From an uncultured Acetatifactor sp. (GTDB lineage: Bacteria > Bacillota > Clostridia > Lachnospirales > Lachnospiraceae), in the NCBI GenBank assembly GCA_910578815.1, contig CAJTSE010000003.1, positions 127,010-191,009 on the forward strand: a stretch of 64,000 nucleotides of DNA, read 5' to 3'. Shown in pieces: positions 33,547 through 42,100 of the stretch (positions within the stretch are counted from its first letter, which is position 1; each line of letters begins with the position of its first letter). The notes under the pieces are model-generated. The model had not been told where the DNA came from and searched no databases. It saw only the letters and a program-made list of their open reading frames with translations. The translations under genes and the position numbers were made by a program.

Positions 33547-35514
33547 ATGAAAATTACATTGAAGGACGGTTCCGTGAAGGAGTACGCGGAAGCAAAAACT
33601 GTTTATGATATTGCCCTGGACATCAGCGAGGGGCTTGCAAGAGCGGCCTGCTGTGCTTTAATGGACGGGGAGGCTGTGGACTTAAGAACGTTGGCGGATC
33701 ATGACTGTGAGCTGCAAATCTGCACTGCCGCCGATGAAGAAGGACTGGCGGCCTTGAGGCATACCGCGTCTCATGTGCTGGCGGAAGCGGTGAAGAACCT
33801 GTTTCCTGATGCAAAGCTGACCATCGGCCCCAGCATCGACACGGGTTTTTATTATGATTTTGACCATGCGCCTTTTTCCAGAGAAGATCTGGACGCCTTG
33901 GAGGCGGAGATGAAAAGGATTATCAAGCAGGGGGCGAGGCTGGAAAAGTTCACTCTGTCCAGGGAGGAAGCCATCCGGCTGATGGAGGAAAAAGGAGAAC
34001 CCTATAAGGTGGAACTGATCCGTGATTTGCCGGTGAATGAAGAGATTTCTTTTTATCGTCAGGGGGACTTCGTGGATCTTTGTGCAGGCCCTCATCTTAT
34101 GAATACCAAAGGGGTCAAGGCGTTTAAGCTGACCTCGTCCTCCATGTCCTACTGGCGCGGGGATTCAAGCAAGGCAAGGCTGCAGCGTATTTACGGAACC
34201 GCTTTTTCCAAAAAGGAAGAGCTGGAAGAGTATTTAGCATACTGGGAAAATGTGAAAAACCGGGATCATAATAAGCTGGGCCGTGAGATGGAGTTATTTA
34301 CCACAGTGGATGTGATCGGCCAGGGGCTGCCTCTGCTGATGCCCAAAGGTGCAAAGATTATCCAGACTCTGCAGAGATGGATCGAGGATCTGGAGGATAA
34401 CGAGTGGGGATATATGCGCACCAAGACTCCCTTGATGGCAAAGAGTGATCTGTATAAGATTTCCGGTCATTGGGATCATTATAAGGAGGGAATGTTCGTC
34501 TTTGGGGATGAGGAAAAGGACAAGGAGGTATATGCACTGCGGCCCATGACCTGTCCTTTTCAGTACTATGTATATAAAGCAAGCCAGAAGTCTTATCGGG
34601 ACCTGCCCTGCCGCTACAGCGAAACCTCTACGCTGTTTCGTAACGAGGACTCCGGAGAGATGCACGGCCTGACCAGAGTGCGCCAGTTTACCATTTCTGA
34701 AGGGCACCTGATTGTAAGGCCGGATCAGATGGTGGAGGAATTCAAAAGCTGCCTGGCCCTGGCGAAATACTGCCTGGAAACCCTGGGGGTCAACGAGGAT
34801 GTGACCTATCATTTGTCCAAATGGGATCCGGAGAACAGGGAAAAATATATCGGTGAGCCGGAGGTATGGGAAGAGACTCAGGATCATATCAGAAGGATCC
34901 TGCAGGAGCTGGAAATTCCCTTTAAAGAGGATGTGGGCGAAGCAGCCTTTTACGGTCCCAAGGTGGACATCAACGCCAGAAATGTCTACGGCAAAGAAGA
35001 CACCATGATTACCGTTCAGTGGGATGCACTGCTGGCAGAACAGTTTGACATGTATTTTATTGATCAAAACGGAGATAAGGTGCGTCCTTATATCATTCAC
35101 AGGACTTCCATGGGCTGCTATGAGAGGACGCTTGCCTGGCTGACGGAGAAATATGAGGGTAAGTTTCCTACCTGGCTTTGCCCCGAACAGGTCCGCATAC
35201 TTCCTATCTCCGAGAAGTTTTCCGATTATGCGGCAAAGGTAGCCGCGGATTTAAAAAAGAACGGTGTACTTGTAACCGTGGATGAACGATCGGAAAAGAT
35301 CGGCTATAAGATCCGAGAAGCCAGGCTGGATAAGGTTCCTTACATGCTGGTGGTTGGTCAGAAGGAAGCTGAAGAAGGGGTGGTGTCCGTGAGGAGCCGT
35401 TTCCTGGGAGACGAGGGACAGAAATCCTTAAAAGAGTTTACGGAGCAGATCTGCGAGGAAATTCGTACAAAAAAAATCCGCAAAGAGACGGTGCAGGAAG
35501 ATAAGCAGCAGTAA
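33547..35514 (+). CDS. thrS: Threonyl-tRNA synthetase
   Basis: ThrRS joins threonine to tRNA-Thr in the cytoplasm. The 655-residue protein has the complete domain order: TGS domain (1-60), editing/N2 domain with 'RHTASHVLAEAVK' and 'DFVDLCAGPHL' (the HxxxH and zinc-like editing motifs), class II catalytic core with 'MTCPFQYYVYK' and 'LFRNEDSGEMHGLTRVRQF', motif 3 'IIHRTSMGCYERT', and an anticodon-binding domain at the end ('PEQVRILPISEKF'). ATG 33547 begins in the expected place for the TGS domain ('MKITLKDGSVKEY'). A T-box element and a small membrane-protein gene precede it. A terminator-like hairpin follows at 35548. Confidence 0.97.
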   Translation: MKITLKDGSVKEYAEAKTVYDIALDISEGLARAACCALMDGEAVDLRTLADHDCELQICTAADEEGLAALRHTASHVLAEAVKNLFPDAKLTIGPSIDTGFYYDFDHAPFSREDLDALEAEMKRIIKQGARLEKFTLSREEAIRLMEEKGEPYKVELIRDLPVNEEISFYRQGDFVDLCAGPHLMNTKGVKAFKLTSSSMSYWRGDSSKARLQRIYGTAFSKKEELEEYLAYWENVKNRDHNKLGREMELFTTVDVIGQGLPLLMPKGAKIIQTLQRWIEDLEDNEWGYMRTKTPLMAKSDLYKISGHWDHYKEGMFVFGDEEKDKEVYALRPMTCPFQYYVYKASQKSYRDLPCRYSETSTLFRNEDSGEMHGLTRVRQFTISEGHLIVRPDQMVEEFKSCLALAKYCLETLGVNEDVTYHLSKWDPENREKYIGEPEVWEETQDHIRRILQELEIPFKEDVGEAAFYGPKVDINARNVYGKEDTMITVQWDALLAEQFDMYFIDQNGDKVRPYIIHRTSMGCYERTLAWLTEKYEGKFPTWLCPEQVRILPISEKFSDYAAKVAADLKKNGVLVTVDERSEKIGYKIREARLDKVPYMLVVGQKEAEEGVVSVRSRFLGDEGQKSLKEFTEQICEEIRTKKIRKETVQEDKQQ

Positions 35515-35547
35515 TGATTGCGGAAACAAACAAATAACAAAACAGCC

Positions 35548-35580
35548 GTATATTTCCTTCGGAGAAGGTGAATACTTTTT
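35548..35580 (+). terminator. Terminator after thrS
   Basis: GTATATTTCCTTC pairs imperfectly with GAAGGTGAATAC around a GGA loop and is followed by five T residues. Confidence 0.55.
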
Positions 35581-35590
35581 GTAGAACCAA

Positions 35591-35619
35591 AGGCGAAAAG
35601 ATTTTCTGAGGTTTCGCCT
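35591..35619. repeat. Dispersed palindromic repeat, copy 2 (before the DUF1540 gene)
   Basis: AGGCGAAA (35591-35598) and TTTCGCCT (35612-35619) repeat the outer arms of the element at 31391-31450; the left arm is followed by AAGATTTTCTGAGG against AAGATATTCTAAGG in copy 1. This copy lacks the inner stem. It ends just before the AAAGGAG ribosome site of the next gene and could affect its translation. Confidence 0.6.
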
Positions 35620-35634
35620 CGAAAGGAGAAAATT

Positions 35635-35955
35635 ATGGCGGATTTAAAATGTTCTGTGGAAAACTGTACCTACAATGAACAGCATCTGTGCAGCAAAGGG
35701 GATATTATGGTGGGCGGAAAGCACGCCGACTGCTGCGACGACACCTGCTGTGAAAGCTTTTCCGAAAAAAGGGAGGGAATGGATTCCTTTAAGAATTCTA
35801 CCTGTCATCCAACAAAAACGATAAGCATCGACTGTGAGGCAACCCGCTGCGTCTACAATTCTAATTATAAGTGTACTGCGGGACACGTGGATATTAAGGG
35901 ATGCGGGGCCTGCGACTGTCGTGAAACGGCATGTGCAACCTTTGAAGAAAAGTAA
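35635..35955 (+). CDS. DUF1540 protein with two cysteine-rich repeats
   Basis: A 106-residue protein made of two DUF1540 units: residues about 4-42 ('KCSVENCTYNEQHLCSKGDI', then C-C and C-C-ESF) and about 65-104 ('DCEATRCVYNSNYKCTAGHV', then C-x-C and CATF). Each repeat carries six to eight cysteines in an order that suggests metal binding, probably zinc or iron, although the biochemical role is not known. DUF1540 proteins are common in Clostridia. Strong ribosome site AAAGGAG and ATG 35635. A strong terminator follows, shared with the convergent AraC gene. Confidence 0.9.
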   Translation: MADLKCSVENCTYNEQHLCSKGDIMVGGKHADCCDDTCCESFSEKREGMDSFKNSTCHPTKTISIDCEATRCVYNSNYKCTAGHVDIKGCGACDCRETACATFEEK

Positions 35956-35980
35956 AAAAGCTCCTGATAATTAAGCGAAG

Positions 35981-36021
35981 AGAGCCGGACGTTCTGAATA
36001 AAAAGAATGTCCGGCTCTTGG
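35981..36021. terminator. Bidirectional terminator between the DUF1540 gene and the convergent AraC gene
   Basis: AGAGCCGGAC GTTCT (35981-35995) pairs with AGAAT GTCCGGCTCT (36004-36018) as a 15-base stem. The flanks are too mixed for a long T-run, but the position between convergent genes fits. Confidence 0.8.
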
Positions 36022-36102
36022 TATTTTCAGGCAAATGAGAATATGTCAAATATATGGTAGGATTATTCATTGTACTATAAACTAAAATAGGATATAGTAA
36101 AT

Positions 36103-36948
36103 TTACACGGTAGAGTTCTTCCGAAAGCTGCTGGGAGCCATTCCCGTATGCTTCCGGAATTGGCGGCAGAAATGCTCCAGATTCTGGTAACCGCACTGCT
36201 CACATATTTCTACAATACTGTGATCTGTATAAATAAGCAGGTCCTTGGCTTTACGAATCCGGCTGGCAATCACGTCGTCCATGCAGGACAGTCCGAATTT
36301 CTGTTTGTAGAGCAGGTGCAGGTGGCCCGTGCTCATGTGCAGGCTTTCGGCCATCTTGGCTACATTCCAATCCAGCTGCGGATCATTAATGATCTGCCTG
36401 CGGAGTGTCAGAAGCTCGTGATCATGGGGAGAAGGCGCATGATGCTTAATATCGTTCTGAAGCTTTGAAAAGAGTATCTGCAGGAGCCGGGAGATAATCT
36501 GACTGCTTTCGTTGTCCATGGAGATATAATCAGACGGGTTACCGCAGCCGGGCAGCATATCCGTGCCGGAACAGCGGGAAGAACGGAAGATTTCCAGCCA
36601 TTGGGCAGTTTCCCAGGTGAGCAGCTGAATCAGGCTGTGGCAGTACGCCGGATCCGACACCGGGAACGGGCGGCCCGTAAAAGAAAAATTGCGGACAAAG
36701 GGTTCGTCTGACGCAAAGCGTATGAAGTCGTTTTCGTAAGTTTCTGCGTCGGCAGCGTACCAGATTTTGCAATGAGGCGGGTAGAGGATGGCCTGGTGGG
36801 CGGGATACGCCGTGATCTGATCTTCCACCCGGAAACGCGCGGGGGTGCTTGTAATCAACAAAAGATAACACTCATAGCCTTCCGGAACTTCAAATACAAA
36901 ATCGGCGGGATGCATTGCGGAATATCCTGCAAAATAAATGTGATTCAT
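36103..36948 (-). CDS. AraC-family regulator divergent from the sugar-transport locus
   Basis: 281 residues. The N-terminal part (about 1-160) is a cupin-like ligand domain ('CYLLLITSTPARFRV', 'AILYPPHCKIWY'). The C-terminal 100 residues are an AraC/XylS double helix-turn-helix ('DWNVAKMAESLHMSTGHLHLLYKQKFG', then 'SIVEICEQCGYQNLEHFCRQFRKHTG'). Such proteins usually sense a sugar or sugar derivative and activate the adjacent operon. The start ATG is at 36948 on the minus strand, preceded by GGAGGT. The 310-base divergent region that follows holds a near-consensus promoter for the solute-binding-protein gene and an inverted repeat that may be its binding site. Confidence 0.92.
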   Translation of the reverse strand: MNHIYFAGYSAMHPADFVFEVPEGYECYLLLITSTPARFRVEDQITAYPAHQAILYPPHCKIWYAADAETYENDFIRFASDEPFVRNFSFTGRPFPVSDPAYCHSLIQLLTWETAQWLEIFRSSRCSGTDMLPGCGNPSDYISMDNESSQIISRLLQILFSKLQNDIKHHAPSPHDHELLTLRRQIINDPQLDWNVAKMAESLHMSTGHLHLLYKQKFGLSCMDDVIASRIRKAKDLLIYTDHSIVEICEQCGYQNLEHFCRQFRKHTGMAPSSFRKNSTV

Positions 36949-37059
36949 AATTTACCTCCATCGTATCTTGTTTATTCTATCAGAATTGCCGGAGTATTTC
37001 AACTGTTTGAGTTGGCATTCTGGCTTGTGTTTATGTTGCCGGGATGGTGGGTAAAAATG

Positions 37060-37095
37060 ATCGGCTTTTGTTCATGATGACGGATAAAAGTCGAT
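37060..37095. promoter_or_regulatory. Candidate operator (inverted repeat) in the divergent region
   Basis: ATCGGCTTTT (37060-37069) and AAAAGTCGAT (37086-37095) form an inverted repeat with one mismatch and a 16-base centre, placed 56 bases upstream of the -35 of the forward promoter. This is the kind of position where an AraC activator would bind. The rest of the 310-base gap (36949-37258) is A/T-rich with no reading frame of interest. Confidence 0.35.
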
Positions 37096-37150
37096 TTTTT
37101 TGTGCATTTTTTATTTTTCTACTGCGATTCAAGAATTCAGCAAAAAAAAG

Positions 37151-37179
37151 TTGACAAAATTGCTGGTGGGGGTTATACT
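37151..37179 (+). promoter_or_regulatory. Near-consensus sigma-A promoter of the sugar-transport operon
   Basis: TTGACA (37151-37156), exactly 17 bases, TATACT (37174-37179). It leaves a leader of about 70 bases before the first gene. The AraC activator may be needed in spite of this strong core, or may repress. Confidence 0.8.
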
Positions 37180-37258
37180 TAATTATGTCAATTTTTTCAG
37201 AAACGGCTGCCCGGATTTTTCGGGGGAATAAGCAGACATAAAAAAGGAGTCTGAAATT

Positions 37259-40222
37259 ATGAAAAACTCTGGTAAGAAAGTAGTAGCAGCAGTGGTAATT
37301 GTAGCGGCGGTAGTAGTGGCGGCTGTTCTTATGTCACTGCGGGACGTGGAAGATTTTCACGACAAGTATGCCGGCGTGGATCTCAACGTCGATGTTGAAG
37401 GTATGGAAAGGGAAGGAAGCTATTCGGGATACCTGAATGCCCATAAGGATGCGGCGTATTCTACGGTAAGCGTTGACGTAGATCTTTTTGATTATACGGC
37501 TGCCGGTGACGGACAGGTGGAGAAGGTTACTGAATATGAAGGTGCACAGGAAGCTCTTTATACCGGAACCGGCTCCTATGTGAGCTGGAAAGTGGATGTA
37601 CCGGAAACGGGTTATTATAATGTCTATATGGAGTACCTGATTCCCCAGTCCAGGGGTGTGGCTGCGGAAAGAGTTATTTACATAAACGGCGAGGTTCCTT
37701 TTGAGGACGCGAGGAATGTTTCCTTTACCAGAATCTGGACGAACGGCGGTGATGTCAGGGTGGATAATCAGGGCAATCAGATCCGTCCTACTCAGGTGGA
37801 GGTTTATGACTGGCAGCATTCCTATTTCAGGGATGACAGAGGCTATATCACCGAGCCGTATCTTTTCTATCTTGAGAAAGGCGTCAACGAAATCAGTCTG
37901 GAAGCTGAGAACGAGCCCATGGTTTTGAAGAAACTGGTGATCAGTGAAGTTCAGCAGATGCCTTCTTATGACGAGTACATAAAAAATCGACCGGAGATTA
38001 ATTCTTCTGAGGCGGCCAGAAATTATGTGCAGCTGATTGAGGGAGAAGATTCCACGTTTCGTTCCGAGTCTTCCCTGTATGCAAAATATGACAGGTCCTC
38101 TCCGACGACCCAGCCTAACAGCGTGACGAAAACGGTTCTTAACTATGTCGGCGGCGAGGCATGGAGAAGTGCAGGGCAGTGGATCGAATGGGAATTTGAG
38201 GTGCCGGAGGACGGTTATTATAATATTACTTTTAAGGGCCGTCAGAATTATGCAAGAGGCAGCGTTTCCAACAGAATCGTATACATAGACGGGGAGATTC
38301 CTTTTTCCGAACTGCAGGCTGTTTCCTTTGAATACAGCAACGACTGGAGTTATAAGAAGCTGGCAGATGATGAGGGCACGCCTTTTGAGTTTTACCTGAC
38401 TGCCGGAAAACATACTATCCGCATGGAAGCTGCGCTGGGAGGGCTGGGGCCCATACTGGAAAATCTGGAGGATTCAACTTTCCGTTTAAACCAGATCTAC
38501 AGAAAAGTTCTTGTCTATACCGGAGCGACTCCTGATCGGTACAGGGATTATCAAATTGAAAAGAATTATCCTGAAATTATGGAAGCCATGGATCTGGAAT
38601 CAAAGCGTCTCTTTAAGATTGTGGATGATATGGTAGCATACAGCGGACAGAAGGCTGACCAGATTGCGACGGCACAGACGGTTGCACAGCAACTGGAACG
38701 TTTTTGTAATAAACCGAACAAGATCACGGCGGAATTTGTTACCTTTAAGGACAATATTACAGCCGTAGGTACGGCGACTTTAAACATGAGCGAGACAAAG
38801 CTGGATATTGATTATCTGGTGGTCAGTGGTGTGGACGCCAAGGTAAAACAGAAGAAATCCAATGGTTTTATGCAGCTATGGCATGAGCTCAAGTCCTTCG
38901 CGGCATCCTTCGTGGTGGATTACAACGCCGTAGGTGATGTATATGAAGCAGGCGAAGAGGAAGAGGTAATCAAGGTCTGGATCCTTACGGGCAGAGACCA
39001 GGGTACCATATTAAAATCCATGGTAGACGAATCCTTTACCCCCAATACGGGCATTAAGGTCAACGTAGAGATCGTGGCGGCGGATGCGTTACTGAATGCG
39101 GTCATTGCCGGGAGAGGGCCGAACGTGGTGCTTTCCGTGGCGGCGGATCAACCGGTCAATTATGCGCTTCGTAAGGCATCGGAGGATATTACTCAGTTTG
39201 AAGGCTGGGAAGAAGTGCTTTCTCATTATGCGCCAAGCTCTTATGAGCAGTATAAGCTGGACGGCGGGATTTATGGCCTGCCGGAAACTCAGACCTTTAA
39301 TGTCATGTTTTACCGAAAGGACGTTCTGGAAGAGCTGGGACTGGAGGTTCCGCAGACCTGGCAGGATTTAGAGGAAATGCTGCCGACGATTCAGGGCAAC
39401 AATCTTTCCATAGGTCTTCCTACGGCTACCGGATCCAGCGGTGCAGCAGCGGCTACTACGGCGATTGCTTCCAATGCTCCTGATTTGTCCATGTATTTTG
39501 CACTTCTTTTCCAAAACGGCGGTGATCTGTACAATACGCCGGGGACCAAAACAACGGTGGACACCGAGGCGGGTGTGAGGGCATTTGACGATTATGTGAA
39601 ATACTTTAACGATTACGGACTGCCTCAGATTTATGACTTTGTGAGTCGTTTCCGTTCCGGCGAAATGCCTATAGGCATTCAGGCATATTCCGTTTATAAC
39701 ACGCTGATGGTATCTGCGCCTGAGATCAGGGGACTTTGGGATTTTACACTGATTCCGGGAACAGAGCGGACAGATGAAAACGGAAATACCTATATAGACC
39801 GCTCTGATTTCATTACCGGAGCAGCTACCATGATGATTGCTTCGGACAACGAGAGCATGAAGCAGAAGTCCTGGGAGTTCATGAAATGGTGGGCGGATGC
39901 GGATACCCAGGTGCGTTTTGGACGTGAAATTGAGGCTTTACTGGGGTCCTCCGCAAGATATAACACCGCGAACAGGGACGCCTTTGTACAGTTGTCATGG
40001 AGCGCCGACGACATTGAGGTATTAAGCGAACAGTGGGAGCAGACAGTGGGCATCAGAGAAGTTCCCGGCGGTTATTATACGGGGCGCCACATTGCCAACG
40101 CCATCCGCAAGGTCCTGAATGAAAAGACCGATACCAGGAATACCATTATTGATTACTCCATCAAGATCAACGACGAGATTGACAAGAAACGGACAGAGTT
40201 CGGTATGCCGGTGGAAGAATAG
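37259..40222 (+). CDS. Giant extracellular solute-binding protein with N-terminal carbohydrate-binding-like modules
   Basis: 987 residues with a single N-terminal membrane helix (about 8-26) and no lipobox cysteine, so it is anchored by the helix. Two beta-sandwich modules follow (about 60-235 and 255-425) with a repeated pattern: 'YVSWKVDVPETGYYNVYMEY', 'RVIYINGEVPF', 'PYLFYLEKGVNEISLEAE' versus 'WIEWEFEVPEDGYYNITFKG', 'RIVYIDGEIPF', 'FEFYLTAGKHTIRMEAA'. These resemble CBM6/CBM35-type domains. After a helical region (about 430-590) comes a family-1 solute-binding domain from about 595 ('IKVWILTGRDQGTILKSM') to the end. It would deliver oligosaccharides to the two permeases that follow. The modules may hold polymer near the importer. 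Typical sugar-binding proteins are 400-550 residues, so this is about twice the usual size. Ribosome site AAAAGGAG. Confidence 0.88.
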   Translation: MKNSGKKVVAAVVIVAAVVVAAVLMSLRDVEDFHDKYAGVDLNVDVEGMEREGSYSGYLNAHKDAAYSTVSVDVDLFDYTAAGDGQVEKVTEYEGAQEALYTGTGSYVSWKVDVPETGYYNVYMEYLIPQSRGVAAERVIYINGEVPFEDARNVSFTRIWTNGGDVRVDNQGNQIRPTQVEVYDWQHSYFRDDRGYITEPYLFYLEKGVNEISLEAENEPMVLKKLVISEVQQMPSYDEYIKNRPEINSSEAARNYVQLIEGEDSTFRSESSLYAKYDRSSPTTQPNSVTKTVLNYVGGEAWRSAGQWIEWEFEVPEDGYYNITFKGRQNYARGSVSNRIVYIDGEIPFSELQAVSFEYSNDWSYKKLADDEGTPFEFYLTAGKHTIRMEAALGGLGPILENLEDSTFRLNQIYRKVLVYTGATPDRYRDYQIEKNYPEIMEAMDLESKRLFKIVDDMVAYSGQKADQIATAQTVAQQLERFCNKPNKITAEFVTFKDNITAVGTATLNMSETKLDIDYLVVSGVDAKVKQKKSNGFMQLWHELKSFAASFVVDYNAVGDVYEAGEEEEVIKVWILTGRDQGTILKSMVDESFTPNTGIKVNVEIVAADALLNAVIAGRGPNVVLSVAADQPVNYALRKASEDITQFEGWEEVLSHYAPSSYEQYKLDGGIYGLPETQTFNVMFYRKDVLEELGLEVPQTWQDLEEMLPTIQGNNLSIGLPTATGSSGAAAATTAIASNAPDLSMYFALLFQNGGDLYNTPGTKTTVDTEAGVRAFDDYVKYFNDYGLPQIYDFVSRFRSGEMPIGIQAYSVYNTLMVSAPEIRGLWDFTLIPGTERTDENGNTYIDRSDFITGAATMMIASDNESMKQKSWEFMKWWADADTQVRFGREIEALLGSSARYNTANRDAFVQLSWSADDIEVLSEQWEQTVGIREVPGGYYTGRHIANAIRKVLNEKTDTRNTIIDYSIKINDEIDKKRTEFGMPVEE

Positions 40223-40233
40223 GGGAGTGTGAG

Positions 40234-41172
40234 ATGAAAGAATATTTTAAGAAGTATTTTATCCTGCGCAGACACAACATGCAGGTGGCTCTGAAAAAAG
40301 CAAAGAGAAGTAAAATGTGTTATGCTTTTCTGGCGCCATACGCTATTCTGTTTACCTTGTTCTTTATTGCGCCGGTACTGATCTCCATTTTCTTCAGCTT
40401 TACTTATTATAATATTTTGGAGCCTCCCAGATTTATCGGACTTCAGAATTATATCAGCCTGATGCTGGAGGATGACATTTTCCTTCAAGCCATCAAAAAC
40501 ACTTTTATGATCGCCATTATTACAGGTCCACTGGGTTATATCATGTCCTTCCTGTTTGCCTGGCTGATCAACGAGCTGCCCAGGTGGGTGCGAAGCGTGG
40601 CGGTGGTCATATTCTATGCGCCGTCCATAGCGGGTAACTGTTTCGTAATCTTCTCCGTATTCTTCAGGGGAGACGCTTACGGATACGTAAACTCCTTTCT
40701 GATGGAACTGGGAGTGATTGATGCTCCCGTGCTTTGGCTCATCAATCCGAAGTACATGCTGCCTGTCTGTATGCTGGTTATTTTGTGGATGAGTCTGGGT
40801 ACCGGGTTCCTTTCCTTTGTGGCAGGTCTTCAGGGTGTGGATAGATCCCAGTTTGAGGCCGGATATATGGACGGCATCAAGAACCGCTGGCAGGAGCTGT
40901 GGTACATAACACTTCCCAACATGAAGCCTATGCTGATGTTCGGTGCGATCATGGCAATTACGCAAGCCTTTGGCGTCTGCGACGTTACCATGGCACTGTG
41001 CGGATACCCCAGTACGGACTATGCGGCCAGAACCATTGTCACCCACCTGTTCGACTACGGTTTTACCAGATTTGAGATGGGTTACGCCTGTGCCATTGCA
41101 ACGATTTTGTTCTTAATGATGTATCTTTGTAACAAAGCAATTCAAAGTCTGTTGAGAAGAGTAGGAACCTGA
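40234..41172 (+). CDS. Sugar ABC transporter permease, MalF/UgpA type
   Basis: 312 residues with six membrane helices and the EAA loop 'EAGYMDGIKNRWQELWYITLPNMKP' that contacts the ATPase. The cytosolic N-terminal 25 residues are basic. It starts 11 bases after the binding-protein gene with GGGAGTGTG as ribosome site and ends one base before the next permease, so the three are one unit. It would form a heterodimer with the next gene product. Sequence type corresponds to the carbohydrate uptake 1 family, for oligosaccharides. No ATPase gene of the MsmK/UgpC kind is nearby, so a shared ATPase encoded elsewhere would be needed. Confidence 0.93.
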   Translation: MKEYFKKYFILRRHNMQVALKKAKRSKMCYAFLAPYAILFTLFFIAPVLISIFFSFTYYNILEPPRFIGLQNYISLMLEDDIFLQAIKNTFMIAIITGPLGYIMSFLFAWLINELPRWVRSVAVVIFYAPSIAGNCFVIFSVFFRGDAYGYVNSFLMELGVIDAPVLWLINPKYMLPVCMLVILWMSLGTGFLSFVAGLQGVDRSQFEAGYMDGIKNRWQELWYITLPNMKPMLMFGAIMAITQAFGVCDVTMALCGYPSTDYAARTIVTHLFDYGFTRFEMGYACAIATILFLMMYLCNKAIQSLLRRVGT

Positions 41173-41173
41173 T

Positions 41174-42082
41174 ATGAGCAGAAAGAAAAAAGAAAAAGAA
41201 GTTGTCATCGAAAAGGCGTATCACAAGAAATTAATCAAAAGGAGAAAGCCAAACCGCTCCATTTTCGGAGATGTGGCGTTGTATGTTTTTCTTGGGCTGG
41301 TGGCCTTTATCATGTTCTTCCCTATTATATTTGCGGTGTCGAACGCATTGAAGCCGCTGGATGAGCTGTTCCGTTTTCCGCCTAAGATCCTGGCTCAGAA
41401 TCCTACGCTGGATAACTTTTCGGACCTGTTTATCACTATGGGTAAGTCCTGGGTCACTTTCTCCAGGTACCTGTTTAACACGGTATTTATTACGGTGGTA
41501 GGTACAGCAGGACATCTGATCATTGCATCCATGGCGGCCTTCGTATTGGCAAAATATGAGTTTCCCGGAGGTCAGGCGTTTTTCAAGCTGGTTACCATTG
41601 CCATGATGTTTACGGGATATGTTACGGCAATCCCTAACTACCTGATTATCAATAAGCTTGGCTGGGTGGATACTTATTGGGCCATTATCATTCCTGCCTT
41701 TGCTTCTCCTATGGGACTGTTCCTGATGAAGCAGTTTATGGAAGGCCTGCCAATGTCTTTGATCGAGGCGGCAAAGATTGACGGAGCCAGTGAATGGAGA
41801 GTATTCCGGGGGATTGTGATGCCGAATGTAAAACCTGCCTGGATGACGCTGATTATTTTTTCCGTGCAGGGCCTCTGGAATAACAAAGCATCTACATTTA
41901 TCTACTCCGAGGAAAAGAAAACTCTTGTTTTTGCAATGCAGCAGATTCAGGGCGGCGGTATCGCCAGAACGGGGCAGGGAGCAGCCGTGATGGTTGTCCT
42001 CATGGCGGTGCCCATTGCAATATTTATTTTCTCTGAGAGCCAGATTCTGGAGACGATGGCCAGCTCCGGCCTGAAAGATTAA
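41174..42082 (+). CDS. Sugar ABC transporter permease, MalG/UgpE type
   Basis: 302 residues, six membrane helices after a basic N terminus. The EAA loop is 'EAAKIDGASEWRVFRGIVMPNVKP', a clear MalG-type sequence. The gene follows the first permease with one base between stop and ATG, so translation is coupled. It completes the transmembrane pore of importer 1. It is followed directly by the NHL-propeller gene, whose ribosome site overlaps the end of this unit. No unusual features. Confidence 0.93.
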   Translation: MSRKKKEKEVVIEKAYHKKLIKRRKPNRSIFGDVALYVFLGLVAFIMFFPIIFAVSNALKPLDELFRFPPKILAQNPTLDNFSDLFITMGKSWVTFSRYLFNTVFITVVGTAGHLIIASMAAFVLAKYEFPGGQAFFKLVTIAMMFTGYVTAIPNYLIINKLGWVDTYWAIIIPAFASPMGLFLMKQFMEGLPMSLIEAAKIDGASEWRVFRGIVMPNVKPAWMTLIIFSVQGLWNNKASTFIYSEEKKTLVFAMQQIQGGGIARTGQGAAVMVVLMAVPIAIFIFSESQILETMASSGLKD

Positions 42083-42100
42083 ATGGGAATGAGGTGGCAT

